DNA of 64,000 nt from assembly GCA_002794775.1 (NCBI GenBank), contig NBAY01000002.1, forward strand, positions 1,674,001 to 1,738,000, given 5' to 3'. Of the stretch, positions 24,761 through 34,130 are shown in pieces. The translations under genes and the position numbers were made by a program. Source of the stretch: Porodaedalea pini. Taxonomy: Eukaryota; Basidiomycota; Agaricomycetes; Hymenochaetales; Hymenochaetaceae. The notes under the pieces were generated by a model that was given only the letters and a program-made list of their open reading frames with translations, did not search any database and had not been told where the DNA came from. Every line of letters begins with the position of its first letter. The first letter of the stretch is position 1.

Positions 24761-25312
24761 ATGCGTTCAGACCAAACCAGTGCCGAGTCTTTCTATGACA
24801 ACCGAATCCTATGCCCGGACGACATATGCAGGGTCCACAACTGGTCGATATCATTCACTCTCACTGTTGCACGCCATCACTCGTGTCAGGCAACCCTCGA
24901 GGACGTCCTACGCCACTCCGGATCTCACCAGCACTTCTGGCGCTCGATCGCCGAGCCTGGCATGAAGGTGCACAAGTTCTTCCTGCACCTGTACATGGTG
25001 ATCAACGTCCAGTTCCGACCCCGACCAACCTTGATCAACAACCACACAAAATATGTCATTAATCAAGGCCTGGAACTGCCAGTGAATCAGCATCTACATT
25101 CAGCAGTGACACACGACCTGATCCGGATCGCAATTATCCCATGGCACCCAGACCTCCAGATGAGCATACACCACCCAGCCCCATCAGTCCAACTCGAGAA
25201 CCTCCGTGACACAGTCACGCAGCAAATAGCGCACATCACAAAACTCCAGGGTGTGATTTCAGCATTGATCCGTGAACCATCAACCTCTTCTTCTTCTTCT
25301 TCGCACCATTAA
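24761..25312 (+). CDS. Uncharacterised protein of about 183 aa (unit copy 1)
   Basis: I chose the ATG at 24761 (context ACCATGC) because the upstream Met at 24728 adds only a Phe-rich run that is not kept in the second copy. The protein contains VHNWSISFTLTVARHH, GMKVHKFFLHLYMVINVQF and LRDTVTQQIAHITKLQG (helical), and ends with a Ser run plus HH. No known domain recognised. The copy at 29559-30110 is collinear but has an early TGA. Confidence 0.55.
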   Translation: MRSDQTSAESFYDNRILCPDDICRVHNWSISFTLTVARHHSCQATLEDVLRHSGSHQHFWRSIAEPGMKVHKFFLHLYMVINVQFRPRPTLINNHTKYVINQGLELPVNQHLHSAVTHDLIRIAIIPWHPDLQMSIHHPAPSVQLENLRDTVTQQIAHITKLQGVISALIREPSTSSSSSSHH

Positions 25313-26249
25313 AAACCACAGAATGCACCGAACCTTGCCCATTACACATTCTTTAATTTCCAATTCAACCACTTCTCATGTACACTGCAAACACCTTTTT
25401 TCTGGCCCCCCGGGAGATGTAGCGATTAACCATCGCCTACGTGCTGGCCGAGTCTTTCTCCCCTCACTTACACTACTCCTTTGACTCCCTTTACCGGCCA
25501 CCAAACTTTACCATTTATTCATTCATAATCAGTGGCCAACTCTTTATTATTAATTCTTGGTATGGACATGATCGGATGGAGGGATGTCGCATGAACTTGA
25601 TCAGCACATGGACAACCGACTCTTGTGGGAACAGGTGGAAGGAATTAGGCGAGTAGGACAAGGACATGGGATATGGGTGTGCAGTGGTGGGAGACGAAAA
25701 GAGCAGGTTGGGGACTCCAACATCACTCCACAACAATCGGCTGCGTGATGTGCGCAGACCGATCGCCGACTCACTTTCACATCCATTCACACAGACTTGG
25801 CTGAGTCTTGCACCGCTTTCTCTGCTTCAGTTTAGTATAAATTCACAGTAGTTTGTACAGACAGAGAGACAGGGAGATACGAGACAAGTACAGAGACAAA
25901 CAGTCCCCTCTCCACCTCTAGACTGCAATCTACTACATGCATTACTACGCACTACTCGCCCGACTCTCATTCTGAAAACAGTATACACCGACTTTGTCAC
26001 CGACTCTCAGAACTCCATCACCCAATCACCGAATGCCCTCGGCCGCTGCCACAAGTGCTGATTCTACCCGCCCGAGTCTTGGTCCAACCAGAATCCCGCA
26101 CGTATCCGTATCGCCGAGTCTTCCTATCTCGAACCTCGCTCTACTTAGGTTGTCCCTCTCAGTATACTGAGTCACCGCAGTTCCCCTTGGGTCGATCACG
26201 AGCCATAGCCCAAATTTCCCTTTGGATTAGAAGAGTCTGCACCCCTACA
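25313..26249. other. Non-coding right part of unit copy 1
   Basis: No coding frame is convincing. The stretch contains a TATAAATTC box near 25836 followed by a purine-rich GACAGAGAGACAGGGAGA tract, and many CGAGTCTT/CCGAGTCT words. The same features recur in copy 2 (30111-31048). Confidence 0.5.
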
Positions 26250-27632
26250 ACGTTGGCTGCCACCGCCTCAGAATGCGTGCACAAACTACCAACCTACATG
26301 GGAACAGTCAACCATGAAGATCAGGATCGGTACAGAAAGGAATGTTCACCTTCGTCACCTCACGTGGTATCTTTGTGGATGAGGTGCTTCCACCAACTGT
26401 CGAAGGATTGGCTTTTACAGTCCCAGCCAGCACAGCCAGGAAAGGAGAGGCAGAAGTCCTATGAGGGGGTGTGGTGGGCCCACCAGTACCTTGACGAGAC
26501 ACGGCACTCACATCTGAACCAGCTTGAGGCAATGACGTGGGAGAAACAACCTCCACACTTTCTGCTCCCGAATGTGCAAAGACAGGATGAGGGTGAGGCT
26601 GATGCTTATGCAATCCACAATGGGGCAGAGGCGGAATCAACTGCATAGGAACAGAAGGGATCACAGACAAAACTGGCAGAGGAGGACCGACCATACATTG
26701 GAGTTGGCACTGGAGCTCCTCATCGGTCGCTGTAAGATACAGCGCACGCAATGACTCACACATGCCCCTCAGTTTTGCTGTGCACTCCTCCTTTTCTCAA
26801 GCCTGTTTGGCCACCAGGAGATCTGTACGCTCGAGCCAGAATTGTGTCCCCTCTGCAGCCTGTTTGGCACGCTTGGCATCCTCACAAGCCCGATGCTCTG
26901 CCCTCTCCTGGGCCTCAGCAGCAGCACGCACACACTCAGCAGCGACAAGCTCGTGTTTGCGCTTATGCTCGGCCACCTTCTCCTCCTCCTCAGCAATAAG
27001 GGACCGGAGATGCTTGGGCAGTGTCTCCTCGGTCACATTCTCCACCACCTCCTCAGCCTCAGTCTGGAACACGTCCAGAAGGACGTCCATCGTGGTAAAA
27101 GAGGTGTGGGTGGCTTTTGCGCACTCAGAAATGCCATCCCACATGGTAGAAAGGGAGTGCGAGAAAAGGGGTATCAGAAGCAAAAACAAGAAAACAAAAA
27201 CAAGCAGCACACCCAAGTAGCCCGCACATATGCCATCACCTCCTTGTGAGCCTCTTCACTCAACTTCTCGAGATTGTCGAGAGCCGAGTTGAAGTCTTCC
27301 ATATGTGATGAGAAAGGATCACACTGGATGAGACTTGGCAGGACAGACTCAGCAGGGGGAACACCAACCTCCCTGATGGGTTCCCCCTCTCCACCCACTT
27401 CTCCACCCAACGAGGATGATGGTAGCTGCAATGGATGCAGGAGATCTGCACCGACGAGCGCACCTCCCACGTCTCGGTTGCCATCATCAGTTTCCTGCAA
27501 AAAACCAGGGGCTGCTGGTGTGTGATTGCTAGCCCCCAACTTCTCCTGTGGCAGTGTTGAAGAACCCCCCCCCCCATCCTTGGGAGATGCGGGGGTGCAC
27601 AGGATGGTATCGGGAGTCATAGCATTGTCCAT
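26250..27632 (-). pseudogene. Coiled-coil gene, unit copy 2, 3'-truncated
   Basis: Start at 27632 (MDNAMTPD). It has the same Pro/Gly-rich and coiled-coil segments as copy 1, with an intron near 27200-27130. One in-frame TAG interrupts the coiled coil at about 26797. The C-terminal Cys cluster is absent because the tandem junction truncates the gene at 26250. It retains uninterrupted sequence at the site where gypsy D sits in copy 1. Confidence 0.6.
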
Positions 27633-28359
27633 CAAATGGGTAAGGTGAGATGGAGGAGGTGGTAGTAAAAAGTAGAGGGGGGCATGTTTCAAAAAACTAT
27701 GATGATCTTTACCAACAGGAATCACACCCCCACATTACCAGACCGGAACAAGCGCTGTGATTGCACTCAAGAAGCACAATGTGGAACCTGGTCATTTCAA
27801 GATCACTGAAGTGCCTGAAATGGTTCTCAATGATCACACACCTCAAAAGCCAATCACATGTTGATCCAGACCACACCAGATACAGCATGAACCTGCCAAT
27901 CACTCACAACAAACCCAGGTACACACCAAACACCAGCGTTCAACAACGAGGCTGCTCCAAAAATGAAAAGAAACCATGAGGCACACAACACACAGATGCT
28001 CAACCAAATGCAAACACCAAAGAAAATAACTACACCAAGCCAAGACCACCAAACAAAATCACAACTGGCCAAACAGAGACATGGACTGGCACCAAACACA
28101 CAAAATATGAAACAACAGACTAAAAGACAAAAATTTGCCAATCGACCAGCCGCTGACCATGAAAAGATGACACTATCACTGTCATGAATCACCCACCGAA
28201 GGACCCAATCGAAGCACACAAAAGAATCACCCGAAACATGCAATGAATGCGAACTCCGCCGACTGACAGCATGACCAATACAGAGAGGTCCTCCCAAAAC
28301 AGACACACAAACAACTCATGCGATGCAACTGTCCTTAAAAAGACACATCATTACTGAAA

Positions 28360-29272
28360 GTGACAAAAAGGAAAAAGAGACAACACCTGACCCTGCCCAC
28401 AATGGAAAGTACTGACATTATGCCTCCCCATGCAATTGTCCTCAAGGGCATGGCGTGCTGTATGCCCAACCCAACTCCTGGCGACCTCGCTCTAGCCAAC
28501 CCCTGCCCAATGGGTGTCTTGCGGATAGTTGTATATGACCCTGCAACAACCTCATTTGCCAAGTTCACGGCGGAATTACTGTTCACATTCGACAAGCTCA
28601 TGCCTACAGACCCAACTCTGATATACATGGCCTACACATTCTGCACACCCGAAATACAAGAGTGACTCTCACAGTCACCCACACTTGCTGGAGGTTCGTG
28701 GTCTCAATTCTGTATCGCAGTCACCATAGCCAGCCCCAATTGCAAGGGCCTCATGCAACTTGCATACAAAGAAGTATACCGTACGGTGTTCAGATGGATT
28801 GCGAGCAGGAAGGCGACCTCGTACAAATCAGCCCTGACCCTCTCTCGGTTCAATGCGGCAGCAACAGTGTCATATGTCCAGCCAGCATACCTCAGCCAAC
28901 TGTACGAAGCCCGAGAATTGCTGATTTCTGCAGAAGCTGAGCAGGCTGACTTCGCAGTGATGCTCGAAGATGCCAAGCAAGAATGCACAGCATGCAAAGC
29001 ACAACAGTCGGCCCTTCAGGAAACAGCACTCAGGATGGCTCGCCTCACCGAAGTTGCTTGGGAACAAGCCATCAAAGCCCATGATCTACTCTCACAGCTA
29101 GTTGGTCAATTAAATGAGCTACACATTGCACCAATCAACCTGGGTGAGCACATGAACCTGATCGTGTCACTTCAATGCGATGTTCGCAGCTGAGTATGGA
29201 AGGGTCGCACAGGAAGGATCAGCCATGATGAACAGGCAGGCCAAAGCCGAACACCCAGTGCATTTCTCTTGA
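28360..29272 (+). pseudogene. Copy of the 311-aa coiled-coil gene, broken
   Basis: Collinear with 23531-24466. The initiating ATG of copy 1 is altered (ACACATCATTACTG). A TGA replaces the arginine codon of IQERLS at about 28663, and a 7-nt deletion near 29168 shifts the frame before the C terminus. The remaining segments (FRWIASRKATSYKSALTLS and LLISAEAEQADFAVMLEDA) are clearly homologous. Confidence 0.75.
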
Positions 29273-29558
29273 AACCCCCCTGATTCAAACGCCTCATGTT
29301 ACATTAGGCAAAATAGAGTACCCCTCCATTCCCCTTAATAACAAGAACCCTGTTTCATATGACAACAAGCACTGACCCTTTCTATTTTTACTTTTGCTCT
29401 GCCAAAAAAAATTTTACACTGAACATCGCACTAACTAATAACCCCGAGTCTCTATAAAATACTCCCTCCTTTTTGTTCATTCAGAATCATCCACTCTACA
29501 ATATCCCCCTCTTGAATAATTCAACTTTGCTCTTCTTCACTTCTACCCTTCACCAACC

Positions 29559-30110
29559 ATGCACTCAGACTGAACCAGCACCGAGTCTTTCTATGACAAC
29601 CAAATCCTGTGCCCAGACAACATACATGGGGTTCACAACTGGTCAATATCATTCACTCTCGCTGTCGCACACCATCACTCACATCAGGCCACTCTCGAGG
29701 ACATCCTATGTCACTCCGGATCTCACCAGCACTTCTGGCACTCAATCGCCAAGCCTGGCATGAAGGTGCACGAGTTCTTCCTGTGCCTGTACATGGTGAT
29801 CAACGTCCAGTACCGACCCCAACCGACCTTGATCAACAACCACATCAAATATGTCGTTAATCAAGGCCTGGAGCTGCCAGTGAATCAGCATCTACATTCA
29901 GCAGTGACACACAACCTCATCCAGATCACGATTATCCCATGGCACCTGGACCTCCAGATGAGCATACACTACCCAGCCCCATCAGTCCAACTCAAGAACC
30001 TCTATGACACGGTCGCACAGCAAATAGCGCACATCATGAAACTCCAGGGTGCGATTTTGGCATTGATCGGTGAACCGTCAACCTCTTCCTCTTCTTCTTC
30101 ACACCATTAA
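29559..30110 (+). pseudogene. Copy of the 183-aa gene, early stop
   Basis: Collinear with 24761-25312. Codon 5 is TGA where copy 1 has CAA. The rest of the frame stays open to the Ser run and HH. A downstream Met (29760) could only give an N-truncated product. Confidence 0.7.
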
Positions 30111-31048
30111 ATACCACAGAATGCACCGAACCTCGCCCATTACACTTTCTTTAATTTCCAATTCAACCACTTCTCATGTACACTACAAACACCTTTTTCT
30201 GGCCCCCCCGGGAGATGTAGTGATTAACCATCGCCTACGTGCTGGCCGAGTCTTTCTCCCCTCACTTACACTACTCCTTTGACTCCCCTTACCAGCCACT
30301 GAACATTACCATTGATACATTCACAATCGGCGGCCAACTCCTTATTATAATTCTTGGTATGGACATGGTCAGACGGACGGATGTCGTACAAACTTGATCA
30401 GCACATGGACAACTGACTCTCATGGGCACAGGTGGAAGGATTTAGGCAAGTTGGACAAGGACGTGGGATACAGTTGTGCAGTAGTGGGAGATGAGAGAGC
30501 AGGTTGGGCACTATAACATCACTCCACAATGATCGGCTGCGTGATGTGCACAGGCTGATCATTGACTCACCTTCACATCTGTTCACACAGACTCAGCTGA
30601 GTCTTGCATTGCCTTCTCTGCTTCAGTTTAGTATAAATTCATGGTAGTTTGTAGATAGAGAGATAGGAAGAGACAGAGGAGCAACAGTACAGGGACAGAC
30701 AGTCTCCTCTCCACCTCTAGACCACAATCTACTCTATGCATTACTACACACTACTCACCTGAGTCTCACTCTGAAAACAGTATACATCGACTCTATCACC
30801 AACTCTCAGAACTCCATCACCCAATCACCAAACGCCCTCTGCCACTGTCACAAGTGCCAATTCCACCCACCTGAGTCTTGGTCCAACCAGAATCCCACAC
30901 GTATCCATATTGCCGAGTCTTCATATCTCGAACCCTGCTCTACTTAGGTTGTCCCTCTTGGTATACTGAGTCAATGCAGTCCCCCTTGGGTCAATCACAA
31001 GCCATAGCCCAAATTTCCCTTTGGATTAGAAGAGTCTGCACCCCTACA

Positions 31049-31495
31049 CTGTGTATCTGCATAATCAAGCAATCTTGGTCTTCCAGTCCTCATGCCCTCC
31101 TGTCATAAATGCCCCATGTGCTTGTGTTGAGCAACAGTTCAGTGGATTGTTGCTCAATGGATATCTATTACCCTGGCCAGGTCATGCATAGTGAAGAGTC
31201 GTGACTGATACAGTCTGAATATGATGTGTCTTGCATCATCTGAGAGTGCCTTGCCTGAAACCATCATGGAATGACCTGAGAGGAGGAGGAAGTAGAGTTT
31301 TGGCTTTCGTGTTTGCATGGTGGTGGCTTGGCTAACACATGCTCATGTGCTCACAGGTGTTGGTAGTATGCACAGAAATTTGAGCATAGCAGTTGAAGCA
31401 CAAAGTGAATGGACAGGAAACTTGCAGGGAAGATAGCTTTTATGTGTCTGATAATTACACAAAAAGAATCATAATCTTAGTGATCTTCTTGCCCA
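31049..31495. other. Gene-free spacer
   Basis: No coding frame, transposon ends or RNA gene recognised. It lies between the tandem unit and a foldback fragment. Confidence 0.5.
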
Positions 31496-31820
31496 TGCTG
31501 CAAGACCTGTTGTGAGAAGAGGAAGGTGGAAAGAGCTTGAAGTAGAACACAAACCTTGCTGCTGCACCATGAATACTGCATGGATTGGCTTCAGACTTGC
31601 AGGAGCTGTTGGTATAGTCATATACTTAATTTACAGTCATGGGAAAGAATTTTATAGGTAGATGTAGGGGAGCCATAATTTTTGAGTCTCAGTGGAAATG
31701 TATGAGAGAACAGACTGGCTGCACTTGTTTGATCTCCACCCACCTACACAGTCAATGTATTGCTCCCTATTTTACATATTTCTGCTCCTGAGAACCATGC
31801 CTATTTTTTGAGTACTTACT
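31496..31820. repeat. Fragment of foldback family 1
   Basis: About 320 bp closely matching the loop and right arm of the element at 737-1769 (from GCAAGACC.GTTGTGAGAA through CTGCTGCACCATGAATACTG to GAGAACCATGCC). Only one arm is present. It abuts the terminus of another foldback element. Confidence 0.8.
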
Positions 31821-31888
31821 ACCCTTTTCAGAAGTATTGTCACATGTGATTTCACTGATTTTCATGCCACATAGAGTTGGAGGGGAAA

Positions 31889-32311
31889 TGTCAGGACTCG
31901 AACTTCCCCTTTTCTTTATTTCCCCTTTTCCTTTTTCGTTTCTGTTAATTGCTCCTTTTCATTATCTTTAATCATCTTTCCAATCACTTCCCACACTCCC
32001 TCTACACGACCTTCATTCGTTCCATTCCCACTCGTTATGTAATGTTAGGTAATATAGTCTCACGGTCGTCGCTATATAAGGTCTCAGGAATCGCATGAAC
32101 TCCTTGTTCTGCTTTTCCTCTTACCTCCGCGTCGACCTAGGTGAGACTCGTCCCCCTTGTATTAGTCTAGTCTTGTATTAATCCTCTTACCTCCGCGTCG
32201 ACCTAGCCTGAGTAAGCGTGTCCCGAGTCTACGCTCGAGTATAGCACGTCCCAGACGACAGTCAGCCGAGGCCTGCCCAGTCCGAGCCGTCTCCCGGGCT
32301 TCCGCCTAACA
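31889..32311 (+). repeat. 5' LTR of element E
   Basis: TGTCAGGACTC to CGCCTAACA, 423 bp. It contains the promoter (TATATAAGG at 32073-32081) and a duplicated CTCTTACCTCCGCGTCGACCTAG motif. Confidence 0.96.
32073..32116 (+). promoter_or_regulatory. TATA box and predicted transcript 5' end with self-priming sequence
   Basis: TATATAAGG starts at 32073. About 33 nt downstream, at 32106-32116, lies GTTCTGCTTTT, which is where transcription should start and hence the 5' end of R. Its complement AAAAGCAGAAC is at the primer-binding position 32313-32323. The spacing and complementarity recur in elements D and F. Confidence 0.7.
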
Positions 32312-32312
32312 T

Positions 32313-32323
32313 AAAAGCAGAAC
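32313..32323 (+). promoter_or_regulatory. Primer-binding site, complementary to the element's own RNA 5' end
   Basis: AAAAGCAGAAC begins one base after the end of the 5' LTR. It pairs over 11 nt with GTTCTGCTTTT at the predicted RNA start. No tRNA 3' end (TGG...) pattern is present. This layout is known from S. pombe Tf1, where the RNA 5' end primes its own minus-strand synthesis. Confidence 0.7.
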
Positions 32324-33015
32324 CCCACCCAGGCTCATCCCCAGCGTACGTCGTCGCTGTCGACTCGCCTTCACTCAGTCTAGAGGAGCGCTCCCCTCGA
32401 CGGATTTGACGTGTAAACCCCCTGAACGACAACCCTCAACCCTGCCCGGACGTTTTCGGACGTTCGTGTATTACGTAAACATATCAACCGACATCTCCCG
32501 ACCCTGGCTCTACGAATTAGCCTCTGGTGGAGCACGCACCTAACGTGGACGTGGGTAACCAGACGAGTCCAAACTTCGACGACAATCTCGTTTGTAATCT
32601 CACTCGGATCCTACCGCCTCGTCATCAACTTCGCTGACGAACCCGCTCAACGTTGGCGTAACCCCGGATCGAACACGCAACCGATCCCTGTCCCACCGCC
32701 AACGTCAAGATAGATCTCACCGACGAACAGCGACGGGCCCTTCCTGCCTCAGCCCGTTGGGATCCAGATCGACCAGGCTACGTCGCGACCAATAACAGCG
32801 GCGTCACTCACGACATCTGGTGGAGTGAAATCCGGCACGGCTGGTATTCGTCAGACGAACGAGGAAGGAGAGCAAGGTGGCCTCCAGCTACCCCATCGTC
32901 ACCCGCACCGTCAACATCTACGGTTAACCTACCACCGACTCCGGGTCCTTACCGCGAGACCAACAGAGATCCCTCACCGCCGACTCCCCCAGAACCTTCA
33001 ACACCCGAACCCGCG

Positions 33016-34095
33016 ATGTCAGCAGAAGGTTTCAGCCAACAGCAAATGGCGCAGATCGCGGCCATCGTTGCGAATGCCTTCGCCCATCAGGCGAACAACG
33101 CCCCAGCACCGGTCGCGGCCGCTAACCCCCCGACCCCCAACATAGACGTCGCCCGACCACGTGAATTCACTGGTGGCAACGATTACCTTGACTTCAGACG
33201 CGAAGTCCTTCTTTTCGTGTCCGCGAACCCAAACCGATACCCTACGTCGGAGAGTAAGATCTACGTAGCTCTCTCCTACCTGAAGGGTGGTAATGCGGCA
33301 ACGTGGGCGCAGAACTACGTCGAGGAGTCGACAACGGCGGGAATCGTTACCTTCACGGACAGCTGGGAAAGATTCCAGGAACGACTCGACGCCTCGTTCG
33401 ACGATCCGAACCGAAAGGAAGCTGCGCTGAAGGATTTCCGGGAGAAGGTTCAGAAGGACCTCACCGCGGATAAGTTCTTCCAACAACTTGACGTCATCAT
33501 CAAGCGGGCGGAACTGAAAGACGACAGCGTTATCTGCGACCGCCTCAAGCGAGCAATGAACATCGAGGTAGTCCGCGGCGTGCTGAGGTCGACGCCCGTA
33601 CCGACAACGTATGAGGCGTGGAAGAACAAAGCTATCGAGATCGATCGCGGAGAACAGCAGATCCGCGCGATTCAACGAGGCCGCCCGTTCATACCGCAAC
33701 CTCGCCAACAACAACCGGCACCCCCCGCTCGGCGCCAAGTTGCAACCCCGCACGTCGACAAACGCGACGCGACCGGCGTCACGTTCGGAGGTATCGGACA
33801 ACCGATGGACGTCTCTATGAACGAGGCACGTCGCAGAAGAGCTTGCTGGATCTGTGGTCAAGAAGGCCACTTCAAGGACAGGTGCCCGCAGGGGAAACCG
33901 ATTATCCAGCGTATGCTGGAACTGATGGCCCCTGGCGAACGCCGCATCCTCGCAGACGAGCTCGGAGCGATGAAGGAGTCAGCCTTCGAGGAAGTCGTAG
34001 ACACTCGGAGGTCGACGGTGGAGGACTATGTGGAGGAAGGAGAGAATGACGAAGAGGTCGTTGACTCGCAGGGTTTTGCGAGTGGTCAGGCGTAG
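33016..34095 (+). CDS. Element E gag (capsid/nucleocapsid)
   Basis: 359 aa from the first ATG. The capsid region includes REFTGGNDYLDFRREVLLF, YLKGGNAATWAQNYVEES and ADKFFQQLDVIIKRA. A single CCHC zinc knuckle for RNA binding (CWICGQEGHFKDRCPQGK) is near residue 280, followed by an acidic C terminus. It would form the cytoplasmic virus-like particle. The frame stays open upstream of this ATG to about 32690 and encodes sequence conserved in elements D and F (KIDLTDEQRRALP), so the true N terminus probably lies further upstream (splicing or a non-AUG start). Gag and pol are separate frames 35 nt apart. Confidence 0.93.
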   Translation: MSAEGFSQQQMAQIAAIVANAFAHQANNAPAPVAAANPPTPNIDVARPREFTGGNDYLDFRREVLLFVSANPNRYPTSESKIYVALSYLKGGNAATWAQNYVEESTTAGIVTFTDSWERFQERLDASFDDPNRKEAALKDFREKVQKDLTADKFFQQLDVIIKRAELKDDSVICDRLKRAMNIEVVRGVLRSTPVPTTYEAWKNKAIEIDRGEQQIRAIQRGRPFIPQPRQQQPAPPARRQVATPHVDKRDATGVTFGGIGQPMDVSMNEARRRRACWICGQEGHFKDRCPQGKPIIQRMLELMAPGERRILADELGAMKESAFEEVVDTRRSTVEDYVEEGENDEEVVDSQGFASGQA

Positions 34096-34130
34096 CCATC
34101 GGGGCGACTGACCGGGAAGAACAAGGGACT

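Larger units (their letters stand above)
15106..26249. repeat. Tandem duplication, unit copy 1 (4.8 kb without gypsy D)
   Basis: From GCTGCCACCGCCTCAGAA (about 15110) rightward, skipping element D, the sequence is collinear with 26250-31048 and shares the same gene order. The unit ends ...AGAGTCTGCACCCCTACA in both copies. Copy differences are largely C/T and G/A transitions plus small indels. The simplest reading is one head-to-tail duplication followed by insertion of element D into copy 1 only. Confidence 0.85.
26250..31048. repeat. Tandem duplication, unit copy 2 (4.8 kb)
   Basis: Collinear with copy 1 from 15106. The junction with copy 1 (CACCCCTACA|ACGTTGGCTGCC) cuts the minus-strand gene within its AANV codons, removing the Cys-rich 3' part from this copy. 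It lacks the gypsy insertion found in copy 1, which gives the pre-insertion target. Confidence 0.85.

Noticed and set aside
25418..31048. A new LTR retrotransposon with 830-bp LTRs (TGTAG...CTACA) at 25418-26249 and 30216-31048
   Set aside because: The right 'LTR' end is simply the end of the duplicated unit, and the sequence after 26249 enters the middle of a gene. A tandem duplication explains the repeat without LTRs. No primer site, polypurine tract, flanking duplication or RT is present.
33019..33870. A 283-codon minus-strand ORF opposite gypsy gag (and similar antisense frames opposite pol)
   Set aside because: These are shadows of strongly coding, CpG-rich gag/pol sequence. They have no independent conservation.
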